Shown: in pieces, positions 24,006-36,800 of the stretch | Layout: every line of letters starts with the position of its first letter | How positions within the stretch are numbered: the first letter of the stretch is position 1 | NCBI RefSeq assembly: GCF_029227915.1 | Contig: NC_079885.1 | Coordinates: forward strand, 186,001 to 250,000 | Origin: Hydractinia symbiolongicarpus | Lineage: Eukaryota > Cnidaria > Hydrozoa > Anthoathecata > Hydractiniidae | Length of the DNA stretch: 64,000 bases | Reading direction: 5' to 3' | Position numbers and translations under genes: made by a program | Notes under the pieces: generated by a model | Told to the model about the DNA's origin: nothing | Seen by the model: only the letters and a program-made list of their open reading frames with translations | Database searches by the model: none

Positions 24006-26242
24006 ATTTTTTAAATTATTTTTTCACCACTAAAACGCATGACACTTGTAGTTTTCAAAAATGTTTTCATTTTTGATGAGACGCTGAATAAAAGACGTTT
24101 AATCGCCGGCAAACGAAAACCCGCTATTTTCCGTAAACCCCAGACTCGGCCCGCATAGTCAAAAGTATACAAAGAAAGTACCCAGGGAGTAAACTCATTT
24201 TCCCGAACGATTTTTTAAATTATTTTTTCACCACTAAAACGCATGAGACTTGTAGTTTTCAAAAATGTTTTCATTTTTGATGAGACGGTGAATAAAAGAA
24301 GTTTAATTGCCGGCAAACGAAAACCTGCGATTTCCCGTAAATCCTGGACTCGGCCCGTATAGTCAAAAGTATACAAAGAAAGTACCCAGGGAGTAAACTC
24401 ATTTCCCAAACGATTTTTTAAATTATTATTTCACCACTAAAACGCATGAGACTTGTAGTTTTCAAGAATGTTTTCATTTTTGATGAGACGCTGAATAAAA
24501 GCAGTTTAATCGCCGGCAAACGAAAACCTGCGATTTCCCGTAAATCCCGGACTCGGCCCGTATAGTCAAAAGTATACCAAAGAAAGTACCCAGGGAGTAA
24601 ACTCATTTCCCGAACGATTTTTTAAATTATTTTTTCACCACTAAAACGCATGAGACTTGTAGTTCTCAAAAATGTTTTCATTTTTGATGAGACGCTGAAT
24701 AAAAGCAGTTTTATCGCCGGCAAACGAAAACCTGCGATTTCCCTAAATCCCGGACTCGGCCCGTATAGTCAAAAGTATACAAAGAAGGTACCCAGGGAGT
24801 AAACTCATTTCCAGAACGATTTTTTAAATTATTTTTTCAGCACTAAAACGCATAAGACTTGTAGTTTTTAAAAATGTTTTCATTTTTAATGAGACGCTGA
24901 ATAAAAGAAGTTAAATCGCCGGCAAACGAAAACCCGCCATTTCCCGTAAACCCTGGATTCATCCCGTATAATCAAAAGTATACGAAGAAAGTACCCAGGG
25001 AGTAAACTGATTTCCCGAACGATTTTTTAAATTATTTTTTCACCACTAAAACGCATGACACTTGTAGTTTTCAAAAATGTTTTCATTTTTGATGAGACGC
25101 TGAATAAAAGACGTTTAATCGCCGGCAAACGAAAACCCGCTATTTTCCGTAAACCCCAGACTCGGCCCGCATAGTCAAAAGTATACAAAGAAAGTACCCA
25201 GGGAGTAAACTCATTTTCCCGAACGATTTTTTAAATTATTTTTTCACCACTAAAACGCATGAGACTTGTAGTTTTCAAAAATGTTTTCATTTTTGATGAG
25301 ACGGTGAATAAAAGAAGTTTAATTGCCGGCAAACGAAAACCTGCGATTTCCCGTAAATCCTGGACTCGGCCCGTATAGTCAAAAGTATACAAAGAAAGTA
25401 CCCAGGGAGTAAACTCATTTCCCAAACGATTTTTTAAATTATTATTTCACCACTAAAACGCATGAGACTTGTAGTTTTCAAGAATGTTTTCATTTTTGAT
25501 GAGACGCTGAATAAAAGCAGTTTAATCGCCGGCAAACGAAAACCTGCGATTTCCCGTAAATCCCGGACTCGGCCCGTATAGTCAAAAGTATACCAAAGAA
25601 AGTACCCAGGGAGTAAACTCATTTCCAGAACGATTTTTTAAATTATTTTTTCACCACTAAAAAGCATGAGACTTGCAGTTTTCAAAAATGTTTTCATTTT
25701 TGATGAGACGGTGAATAAAAGAAGTTTAATTGCCGGCAAACGAAAACCTGCGATTTCCCGTAAATCCTGGACTCGGCCCGTATAGTCAAAAGTATACAAA
25801 GAAAGTACCCAGGGAGTAAACTCATTTCCCAAACGATTTTTTAAATTATTATTTCACCACTAAAACGCATGAGACTTGTAGTTTTCAAGAATGTTTTCAT
25901 TTTTGATGAGACGCTGAATAAAAGCAGTTTAATCGCCGGCAAACGAAAACCTGCGATTTCCCGTAAATCCCGGACTCGGCCCGTATAGTCAAAAGTATAC
26001 CAAAGAAAGTACCCAGGGAGTAAACTCATTTCCAGAACGATTTTTTAAATTATTTTTTCACCACTAAAAAGCATAAGACTTGTAGTTTTTAAAAATGTTT
26101 TCATTTTTGATGAGACGCTGAATAAAAGAAGTTTAATCGCCGGCAAACGAAAACCCGCGATTTCCCGTAAATCCCGGCTTGGCCCGTATAGTCAAAAGTA
26201 TACAAAAGAAAGTACCCAGGGAGTAAACTCATTTCCCGAACG
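24006..26242 (+). repeat. 2,237-bp 11-mer HOR, copy 1 (I-K-L-B-H-I-K-L-K'-L-S)
   Basis: Eleven monomers. The internal five-monomer I-K-L-B-H of about 1,016 bp is partly repeated, then K'-L-S completes the unit. K' has AAAAGCATGAG and the private ACTTGCAG. The boundary with copy 2 lies in the identical stretch from TTTCCCGAACG to ACGCATGA at 26,232-26,279. Confidence 0.87.
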
Positions 26243-28479
26243 ATTTTTTAAATTATTTTTTCACCACTAAAACGCATGACACTTGTAGTTTTCAAAAATG
26301 TTTTCATTTTTGATGAGACGCTGAATAAAAGACGTTTAATCGCCGGCAAACGAAAACCCGCTATTTTCCGTAAACCCCAGACTCGGCCCGCATAGTCAAA
26401 AGTATACAAAGAAAGTACCCAGGGAGTAAACTCATTTTCCCGAACGATTTTTTAAATTATTTTTTCACCACTAAAACGCATGAGACTTGTAGTTTTCAAA
26501 AATGTTTTCATTTTTGATGAGACGGTGAATAAAAGAAGTTTAATTGCCGGCAAACGAAAACCTGCGATTTCCCGTAAATCCTGGACTCGGCCCGTATAGT
26601 CAAAAGTATACAAAGAAAGTACCCAGGGAGTAAACTCATTTCCCAAACGATTTTTTAAATTATTATTTCACCACTAAAACGCATGAGACTTGTAGTTTTC
26701 AAGAATGTTTTCATTTTTGATGAGACGCTGAATAAAAGCAGTTTAATCGCCGGCAAACGAAAACCTGCGATTTCCCGTAAATCCCGGACTCGGCCCGTAT
26801 AGTCAAAAGTATACCAAAGAAAGTACCCAGGGAGTAAACTCATTTCCCGAACGATTTTTTAAATTATTTTTTCACCACTAAAACGCATGAGACTTGTAGT
26901 TCTCAAAAATGTTTTCATTTTTGATGAGACGCTGAATAAAAGCAGTTTTATCGCCGGCAAACGAAAACATGCGATTTCCCTAAATCCCGGACTCGGCCCG
27001 TATAGTCAAAAGTATACAAAGAAGGTACCCAGGGAGTAAACTCATTTCCAGAACGATTTTTTAAATTATTTTTTCAGCACTAAAACGCATAAGACTTGTA
27101 GTTTTTAAAAATGTTTTCATTTTTAATGAGACGCTGAATAAAAGAAGTTAAATCGCCGGCAAACGAAAACCCGCCATTTCCCGTAAACCCTGGATTCATC
27201 CCGTATAATCAAAAGTATACGAAGAAAGTACCCAGGGAGTAAACTGATTTCCCGAACGATTTTTTAAATTATTTTTTCACCACTAAAACGCATGACACTT
27301 GTAGTTTTCAAAAATGTTTTCATTTTTGATGAGACGCTGAATAAAAGACGTTTAATCGCCGGCAAACGAAAACCCGCTATTTTCCGTAAACCCCAGACTC
27401 GGCCCGCATAGTCAAAAGTATACAAAGAAAGTACCCAGGGAGTAAACTCATTTTCCCGAACGATTTTTTAAATTATTTTTTCACCACTAAAACGCATGAG
27501 ACTTGTAGTTTTCAAAAATGTTTTCATTTTTGATGAGACGGTGAATAAAAGAAGTTTAATTGCCGGCAAACGAAAACCTGCGATTTCCCGTAAATCCTGG
27601 ACTCGGCCCGTATAGTCAAAAGTATACAAAGAAAGTACCCAGGGAGTAAACTCATTTCCCAAACGATTTTTTAAATTATTATTTCACCACTAAAACGCAT
27701 GAGACTTGTAGTTTTCAAGAATGTTTTCATTTTTGATGAGACGCTGAATAAAAGCAGTTTAATCGCCGGCAAACGAAAACCTGCGATTTCCCGTAAATCC
27801 CGGACTCGGCCCGTATAGTCAAAAGTATACCAAAGAAAGTACCCAGGGAGTAAACTCATTTCCAGAACGATTTTTTAAATTATTTTTTCACCACTAAAAA
27901 GCATGAGACTTGCAGTTTTCAAAAATGTTTTCATTTTTGATGAGACGGTGAATAAAAGAAGTTTAATTGCCGGCAAACGAAAACCTGCGATTTCCCGTAA
28001 ATCCTGGACTCGGCCCGTATAGTCAAAAGTATACAAAGAAAGTACCCAGGGAGTAAACTCATTTCCCAAACGATTTTTTAAATTATTATTTCACCACTAA
28101 AACGCATGAGACTTGTAGTTTTCAAGAATGTTTTCATTTTTGATGAGACGCTGAATAAAAGCAGTTTAATCGCCGGCAAACGAAAACCTGCGATTTCCCG
28201 TAAATCCCGGACTCGGCCCGTATAGTCAAAAGTATACCAAAGAAAGTACCCAGGGAGTAAACTCATTTCCAGAACGATTTTTTAAATTATTTTTTCACCA
28301 CTAAAAAGCATAAGACTTGTAGTTTTTAAAAATGTTTTCATTTTTGATGAGACGCTGAATAAAAGAAGTTTAATCGCCGGCAAACGAAAACCCGCGATTT
28401 CCCGTAAATCCCGGCTTGGCCCGTATAGTCAAAAGTATACAAAAGAAAGTACCCAGGGAGTAAACTCATTTCCCGAACG
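26243..28479 (+). repeat. 2,237-bp 11-mer HOR, copy 2
   Basis: Same order and length as copy 1. The only difference I found by eye is A at 26,969 (AAAACATGCG) against C at 24,732 (AAAACCTGCG). Near identity over more than 2 kb implies a very recent tandem duplication. Confidence 0.87.
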
Positions 28480-28884
28480 ATTTTTTAAATTATTTTTTCA
28501 CCACTAAAACGCATGAGACTTGTAGTTCTCAAAAATATTTTCATTTTTGATAAGACGCTGAATAAAAGCAGTTTAATCGCCGGCAAACGAAAACCTGCGA
28601 TTTCCCTAAATCTCGGACTCGGCCCGTATAGTCAAAAGTATACAAAGAAAGTACCCAGGGAGTAAACTCATTTCCAGAACGATTTTTCAAATTATTTTTT
28701 CACCACTAAAACGCATAAGACTTGTAGTTTTTAAAAATGTTTTCATTTTTGATGAGACGCTGAATAAAAGAAGTTTAATCGCCGGCAAACGAAAACCTGC
28801 GATTTCCCGTAAATCCCGGGCTTGGCCCGTATAGTCAAAAGTATACAAAGAAAGCACCCAGGGAGTAAACTCATTTCCCGAACG
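28480..28884 (+). repeat. B'-C4 pair
   Basis: A B' monomer with AAAAATATTTTC, GATAAGACG and CTAAATCTCGG, then a unit opening TTTTTCAAATT and ending CGGGCTTGG with AAGCACCC. The same pair closes the D-A-K-L-S-B' domain at about 36,598-37,002 and, without the GATAAGACG change, occurs at 18,528-18,932. Confidence 0.78.
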
Positions 28885-30915
28885 ATTTTTTATATTATTT
28901 TTTTACCACTAAACGCATGAGACTTGTAGTTTTTAAAAATATTTTCATATTTGATGGGACGCTGAATAAAAGAAGTTTAATCGCCGGCAAACGAAAATCC
29001 GCGATTTCCCGTAAATCCCGGACTCGGCCCGTATAGTCAAAAGTATACAAAGAAAGTACCCAGGTAGTAAACTCATATCCCGAACGATTTTTTAAATTAT
29101 TTTTTCACCACTAAAACGCATGAGACTTGTAGTTTTTAAAAATGTTTTCATTTTTGATGAGACGCTGAATAAAAGAAGTTTAATCGCCGGCAAACGAAAA
29201 CCTGCGATTTCCCGTAAATCCTGGACTCGGACCATATAGTCAAAAGTATACAAAGAAAGTACCCAGGGAGTAAGCTCATTTCCCAAACGATTTTTTAAAT
29301 TATTATTTCACCACTAAAACGCATGAGACTTTTAGTTTTTAAAAATGTTTTCATTTTTGATGAGACGCTGAATAAAAGAAGTTTAATCGCCGGCAAACGA
29401 AAACCTGCGATTTCTCGTAAATCCCGGCTTGGCCCGTATAGTCAAAAGTATACAAAAGAAAGTACCCAGGGAGTAAACTCATTTCCCGAACGATTTTTTA
29501 AATTATTTTTTCACCACTAAAACGCATGAGACTTGTAGTTCTCAAAAATGTTTTCATTTTTGATGAGACGCTGAATAAAAGCAGTTTTATCGCCGGCAAA
29601 CGAAAACCTGCGATTTCCCTAAATCCCGGACTCGGCCCGTATAGTCAAAAGTATACAAAGAAGGTACCCAGGGAGTAAACTCATTTCCAGAACGATTTTT
29701 TAAATTATTTTTTCACCACTAAAACGCATAAGACTTGTAGTTTTTAAAAATGTTTTCATTTTTAATGAGACGCTGAATAAAAGAAGTTAAATCGCCGGCA
29801 AACGAAAACCCGCCATTTCCCGTAAACCCTGGATTCATCCCGTATAATCAAAAGTATACGAAGAAAGTACCCAGGGAGTAAACTGATTTCCCGAACGATT
29901 TTTTAAATTATTTTTTCACCACTAAAACGCATGACACTTGTAGTTTTCAAAAATGTTTTCATTTTTGATGAGACGCTGAATAAAAGACGTTTAATCGCCG
30001 GCAAACGAAAACCCGCTATTTTCCGTAAACCCCAGACTCGGCCCGCATAGTCAAAAGTATACAAAGAAAGTACCCAGGGAGTAAACTCATTTTCCCGAAC
30101 GATTTTTTAAATTATTTTTTCACCACTAAAACGCATGAGACTTGTAGTTTTCAAAAATGTTTTCATTTTTGATGAGACGGTGAATAAAAGAAGTTTAATT
30201 GCCGGCAAACGAAAACCTGCGATTTCCCGTAAATCCTGGACTCGGCCCGTATAGTCAAAAGTATACAAAGAAAGTACCCAGGGAGTAAACTCATTTCCCA
30301 AACGATTTTTTAAATTATTATTTCACCACTAAAACGCATGAGACTTGTAGTTTTCAAGAATGTTTTCATTTTTGATGAGACGCTGAATAAAAGCAGTTTA
30401 ATCGCCGGCAAACGAAAACCTGCGATTTCCCGTAAATCCCGGACTCGGCCCGTATAGTCAAAAGTATACCAAAGAAAGTACCCAGGGAGTAAACTCATTT
30501 CCAGAACGATTTTTTAAATTATTTTTTCACCACTAAAAAGCATGAGACTTGTAGTTTTCAAAAATGTTTTCATTTTTGATGAGACGGTGAATAAAAGAAG
30601 TTTAATTGCCGGCAAACGAAAACCTGCGATTTCCCGTAAATCCTGGACTCGGCCCGTATAGTCAAAAGTATACAAAGAAAGTACCCAGGGAGTAAACTCA
30701 TTTCCCAAACGATTTTTTAAATTATTATTTCACCACTAAAACGCATGAGACTTGTAGTTTTCAAGAATGTTTTCATTTTTGATGAGACGCTGAATAAAAG
30801 ACGTTTAATCGCCGGCAAACGAAAACCTGCGATTTCCCGTAAATCCCGGACTCGGCCCGTATAGTCAAAAGTATACCAAAGAAAGTACCCAGGGAGTAAA
30901 CTCATTTCCCGAACG
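28885..30915 (+). repeat. 2,031-bp 10-mer HOR, copy 1 (E-F-G-B-H-I-K-L-K'-L)
   Basis: Ten monomers. G at about 29,290 has the private ACTTTTAGTTTTTAAAAATG and looks like a C' head on an A body. If so, one monomer was lost from an F-C'-A-B ancestor such as that at 19,135. The final L ends CCCGAACG rather than the usual CCAGAACG, which marks the join with copy 2 at about 30,882-30,909. Confidence 0.87.
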
Positions 30916-32945
30916 ATTTTTTATATTATTTTTTTACCACTAAACGCATGAGACTTGTAGTTTTCAAAAATATTTTCATATTTGATGGGACGCTGAATAA
31001 AAGAAGTTTAATCGCCGGCAAACGAAAATCCGCGATTTCCCGTAAATCCCGGACTCGGCCCGTATAGTCAAAAGTATACAAAGAAAGTACCCAGGTAGTA
31101 AACTCATATCCCGAACGATTTTTTAAATTATTTTTTCACCACTAAAACGCATGAGACTTGTAGTTTTTAAAAATGTTTTCATTTTTGATGAGACGCTGAA
31201 TAAAAGAAGTTTAATCGCCGGCAAACGAAAACCTGCGATTTCCCGTAAATCCTGGACTCGGACCGTATAGTCAAAAGTATACAAAGAAAGTACCCAGGGA
31301 GTAAGCTCATTTCCCAAACGATTTTTTAAATTATTATTTCACCACTAAAACGCATGAGACTTTTAGTTTTTAAAAATGTTTTCATTTTTGATGAGACGCT
31401 GAATAAAAGAAGTTTAATCGCCGGCAAACGAAAACCTGCGATTTCTCGTAAATCCCGGCTTGGCCCGTATAGTCAAAAGTATACAAAAGAAAGTACCCAG
31501 GGAGTAAACTCATTTCCCGAACGATTTTTTAAATTATTTTTTCACCACTAAAACGCATGAGACTTGTAGTTCTCAAAAATGTTTTCATTTTTGATGAGAC
31601 GCTGAATAAAAGCAGTTTTATCGCCGGCAAACGAAAACCTGCGATTTCCCTAAATCCCGGACTCGGCCCCTATAGTCAAAAGTATACAAAGAAGGTACCC
31701 AGGGAGTAAACTCATTTCCAGAACGATTTTTTAAATTATTTTTTCACCACTAAAACGCATAAGACTTGTAGTTTTTAAAAATGTTTTCATTTTTAATGAG
31801 ACGCTGAATAAAAGAAGTTAAATCGCCGGCAAACGAAAACCCGCCATTTCCCGTAAACCCTGGATTCATCCCGTATAATCAAAAGTATACGAAGAAAGTA
31901 CCCAGGGAGTAAACTGATTTCCCGAACGATTTTTTAAATTATTTTTTCACCACTAAAACGCATGACACTTGTAGTTTTCAAAAATGTTTTCATTTTTGAT
32001 GAGACGCTGAATAAAAGACGTTTAATCGCCGGCAAACGAAAACCCGCTATTTTCCGTAAACCCCAGACTCGGCCCGCATAGTCAAAAGTATACAAAGAAA
32101 GTACCCAGGGAGTAAACTCATTTCCCGAACGATTTTTTAAATTATTTTTTCACCACTAAAACGCATGAGACTTGTAGTTTTCAAAAATGTTTTCATTTTT
32201 GATGAGACGGTGAATAAAAGAAGTTTAATTGCCGGCAAACGAAAACCTGCGATTTCCCGTAAATCCTGGACTCGGCCCGTATAGTCAAAAGTATACAAAG
32301 AAAGTACCCAGGGAGTAAACTCATTTCCCAAACGATTTTTTAAATTATTATTTCACCACTAAAACGCATGAGACTTGTAGTTTTCAAGAATGTTTTCATT
32401 TTTGATGAGACGCTGAATAAAAGCAGTTTAATCGCCGGCAAACGAAAACCTGCGATTTCCCGTGAATCCCGGACTCGGCCCGTATAGTCAAAAGTATACC
32501 AAAGAAAGTACCCAGGGAGTAAACTCATTTCCAGAACGATTTTTTAAATTATTTTTTCACCACTAAAAAGCATGAGACTTGTAGTTTTCAAAAATGTTTT
32601 CATTTTTGATGAGACGGTGAATAAAAGAAGTTTAATTGCCGGCAAACGAAAACCTGCGATTTCCCGTAAATCCTGGACTCGGCCCGTATAGTCAAAAGTA
32701 TACAAAGAAAGTACCCAGGGAGTAAACTCATTTCCCAAACGATTTTTTAAATTATTATTTCACCACTAAAACGCATGAGACTTGCAGTTTTCAAGAATGT
32801 TTTCATTTTTGATGAGACGCTGAATAAAAGCAGTTTAATCGCCGGCAAACGAAAACCTGCGATTTCCCGTAAATCCCGGACTCGGCCCGTATAGTCAAAA
32901 GTATACCAAAGAAAGTACCCAGGGAGTAAACTCATTTCCAGAACG
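30916..32945 (+). repeat. 2,030-bp 10-mer HOR, copy 2
   Basis: Same order as the preceding copy, one base shorter because the I tail reads CTCATTTCCCG (near 32,120) where copy 1 has CTCATTTTCCCG (near 30,088). The first five to six monomers also match the window start, bases 1 to about 1,200. Confidence 0.87.
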
Positions 32946-34364
32946 ATTTTTTAAATTATTTTTTCACCACTAAAAAGCATAAGACTTGTAGTTTTTAAAA
33001 ATGTTTTCATTTTTGATGAGACGCTGAATAAAAGAAGTTTAATCGCCGGCAAACGAAAACCCGCGATTTCCCGTAAATCCCGGCTTGGCCCGTATAGTCA
33101 AAAGTATACAAAAGAAAGTACCCAGGGAGTAAACTCATTTCCCGAACGATTTTTTAAATTATTTTTTCACCACTAAAACGCATGAGACTTGTAGTTTTTA
33201 AAAATGTTTTCATTTTTGATGAGACGCTGAAAAAAAGAAGTTTAATCGCCGGCAAACGAAAACCTGCGATTTCCCGTAAATCCCGGGCTTGGCCCGTATA
33301 GTCAAAAGTATACAAAGAAAGCACCCAGGGAGTAAACTCATTTCCCGAACGATTTTTTATATTATTTTTTTACCACTAAACGCATGAGACTTGTAGTTTT
33401 CAAAAATATTTTCATATTTGATGGGACGCTGAATAAAAGAAGTTTAATCGCCGGCAAACGAAAATCCGCGATTTCCCGTAAATCCCGGACTCGGCCCGTA
33501 TAGTCAAAAGTATACAAAGAAAGTACCCAGGTAGTAAACTCATATCCCGAACGATTTTTTAAATTATTTTTTCACCACTAAAACGCATGAGACTTGTAGT
33601 TTTTAAAAATGTTTTCATTTTTGATGAGACGCTGAATAAAAGAAGTTTAATCGCCGGCAAACGAAAACCTGCGATTTCCCGTAAATCCTGGACTCGGACC
33701 GTATAGTCAAAAGTATACAAAGAAAGTACCCAGGGAGTAAGCTCATTTCCCAAACGATTTTTTAAATTATTATTTCACCACTAAAACGCATGAGACTTGT
33801 AGTTTTCAAGAATGTTTTCATTTTTGATGAGACGCTGAATAAAAGCAGTTTAATCGCCGGCAAACGAAAACCGGCGATTTCCCGTAAATCCCGGACTTGG
33901 CACGTATAGTCGAATGTATACAAACAAAGTACCCTGTGAGTAAACTCATTTCCAGAACGATTTTTTAAATTATTTTTTCACCACTAAAACGCATAAGACT
34001 TGTAGTTTTTAAAAATGTTTTCATTTTTGATGAGACGCTGAATAAAAGAAGTTTAATCGCCGGCAAACGAAAACCCGCGATTTCTCGTAAATCCCGGCTT
34101 GGCCCGTATAGTCAAAAGTATACAAAAGAAAGTACCCAGGGAGTAAACTCATTTCCCGAACGATTTTTTAAATTATTTTTTCACCACTAAAACGCATGAG
34201 ACTTGTAGTTCTCAAAAATGTTTTCATTTTTGATGAGACGCTGAATAAAAGCAGTTTTATCGCCGGCAAACGAAAACCTGCGATTTCCCTAAATCCCGGA
34301 CTCGGCCCGTATAGTCAAAAGTATACAAAGAAGGTACCCAGGGAGTAAACTCATTTCCAGAACG
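32946..34364 (+). repeat. Seven monomers S-T-E-F-C'-A-B
   Basis: A linking block. The T unit at about 33,149 has a private GCTGAAAAAAAG. The C' unit at 33,757 carries CCGGCGATT, which extends the core hairpin to nine base pairs. The E-F-C'-A-B part matches 37,003-38,016 and F-C'-A-B matches 1,298-2,108. Confidence 0.8.
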
Positions 34365-35582
34365 ATTTTTTAAATTATTTTTTCACCACTAAAACGCATA
34401 AGACTTGTAGTTTTTAAAAATGTTTTCATTTTTGATGAGACGCTGAATAAAAGAAGTTTAATCGCCGGCAAACGAAAACATACGATTTCCCGTAAATCCT
34501 GGACTCGGCCCGTATAGTCAAAAGTATACAAAGAAAGTACCCAGGGAGTAAACTGATCTCCCAAAGGATTTTTTAAATTATTATTTCACCACTAAAACGC
34601 ATAAGACTTGTAGTTTTTAAAAATGTTTTCATTTTTGATGAGACGCTGAATAAAAGAAGTTTAATCGCCGGCAAACGAAAACCCGCGATTTCTCGTAAAT
34701 CCCGGCTTGGCCCGTATAGTCAAAAGTATACAAAAGAAAGTACCCAGGGAGTAAACTCATTTCCCGAACGATTTTTTAAATTATTTTCTCACCACTAAAA
34801 CGCATGAGACTTGTAGTTTTCAAAAATGTTTTCATTTTTGATGAGACGGTGAATAAAAGAAGTTTAATTGCCGGCAAACGAAAACCTGCGATTTCCCGTA
34901 AATCCTGGACTCGGCCCGTATAGTCAAAAGTATACAAAGAAAGTACCCAGGGAGTAAACTCATTTCCCAAACGATTTTTTAAATTATTATTTCACCACTA
35001 AAACGCATGAGACTTGTAGTTTTCAAGAATGTTTTCATTTTTGATGAGACGCTGAATAAAAGCAGTTTAATCGCCGGCAAACGAAAACCTGCGATTTCCC
35101 GTAAATCCCGGACTCGGCCCGTATAGTCAAAAGTATACCAAAGAAAGTACCCAGGGAGTAAACTCATTTCCAGAACGATTTTTTAAATTATTTTTTCACC
35201 ACTAAAAAGCATAAGACTTGTAGTTTTTAAAAATGTTTTCATTTTTGATGAGACGCTGAATAAAAGAAGTTTAATCGCCGGCAAACGAAAACCCGCGATT
35301 TCCCGTAAATCCCGGCTTGGCCCGTATAGTCAAAAGTATACAAAAGAAAGTACCCAGGGAGTAAACTCATTTCCCGAACGATTTTTTAAATTATTTTTTC
35401 ACCACTAAAACGCATGAGACTTGTAGTTCTCAAAAATATTTTCATTTTTGATAAGACGCTGAATAAAAGCAGTTTAATCGCCGGCAAACGAAAACCTGCG
35501 ATTTCCCTAAATCTCGGACTCGGCCCGTATAGTCAAAAGTATACAAAGAAAGTACCCAGGGAGTAAACTCATTTCCAGAACG
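34365..35582 (+). repeat. 1,218-bp hexamer D-A-K-L-S-B', copy 1
   Basis: Six monomers whose composition differs from the other 1,218-bp hexamer. D has ACATACGAT with CTGATCTCCC, K begins with the private TTTTCTCACC, and B' ends CCAGAACGATTTTTCAAATT. The equal length of the two hexamer families reflects only six units of 203 bp. Confidence 0.87.
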
Positions 35583-36800
35583 ATTTTTCAAATTATTTTT
35601 TCACCACTAAAACGCATAAGACTTGTAGTTTTTAAAAATGTTTTCATTTTTGATGAGACGCTGAATAAAAGAAGTTTAATCGCCGGCAAACGAAAACATA
35701 CGATTTCCCGTAAATCCTGGACTCGGCCCGTATAGTCAAAAGTATACAAAAAAAGTACCCAGGGAGTAAACTGATCTCCCAAAGGATTTTTTAAATTATT
35801 ATTTCACCACTAAAACGCATAAGACTTGTAGTTTTTAAAAATGTTTTCATTTTTGATGAGACGCTGAATAAAAGAAGTTTAATCGCCGGCAAACGAAAAC
35901 CCGCGATTTCTCGTAAATCCCGGCTTGGCCCGTATAGTCAAAAGTATACAAAAGAAAGTACCCAGGGAGTAAACTCATTTCCCGAACGATTTTTTAAATT
36001 ATTTTCTCACCACTAAAACGCATGAGACTTGTAGTTTTCAAAAATGTTTTCATTTTTGATGAGACGGTGAATAAAAGAAGTTTAATTGCCGGCAAACGAA
36101 AACCTGCGATTTCCCGTAAATCCTGGACTCGGCCCGTATAGTCAAAAGTATACAAAGAAAGTACCCAGGGAGTAAACTCATTTCTCAAACGATTTTTTAA
36201 ATTATTATTTCACCACTAAAACGCATGAGACTTGTAGTTTTCAAGAATGTTTTCATTTTTGATGAGACGCTGAATAAAAGCAGTTTAATCGCCGGCAAAC
36301 GAAAACCTGCGATTTCCCGTAAATCCCGGACTCGGCCCGTATAGTCAAAAGTATACCAAAGAAAGTACCCAGGGAGTAAACTCATTTCCAGAACGATTTT
36401 TTAAATTATTTTTTCACCACTAAAAAGCATAAGACTTGTAGTTTTTAAAAATGTTTTCATTTTTGATGAGACGCTGAATAAAAGAAGTTTAATCGCCGGC
36501 AAACGAAAACCCGCGATTTCCCGTAAATCCCGGCTTGGCCCGTATAGTCAAAAGTATACAAAAGAAAGTACCCAGGGAGTAAACTCATTTCCCGAACGAT
36601 TTTTTAAATTATTTTTTCACCACTAAAACGCATGAGACTTGTAGTTCTCAAAAATATTTTCATTTTTGATAAGACGCTGAATAAAAGCAGTTTAATCGCC
36701 GGCAAACGAAAACCTGCGATTTCCCTAAATCTCGGACTCGGCCCGTATAGTCAAAAGTATACAAAGAAAGTACCCAGGGAGTAAACTCATTTCCAGAACG
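35583..36800 (+). repeat. 1,218-bp hexamer D-A-K-L-S-B', copy 2
   Basis: Repeats the preceding copy. I saw two substitutions: A at 35,751 against G at 34,533, and T at 36,185 against C at 34,967. The D head here keeps the TTTTTCAAATT of the unit before it, as expected if the copy was created by exchange inside that stretch. Confidence 0.86.
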
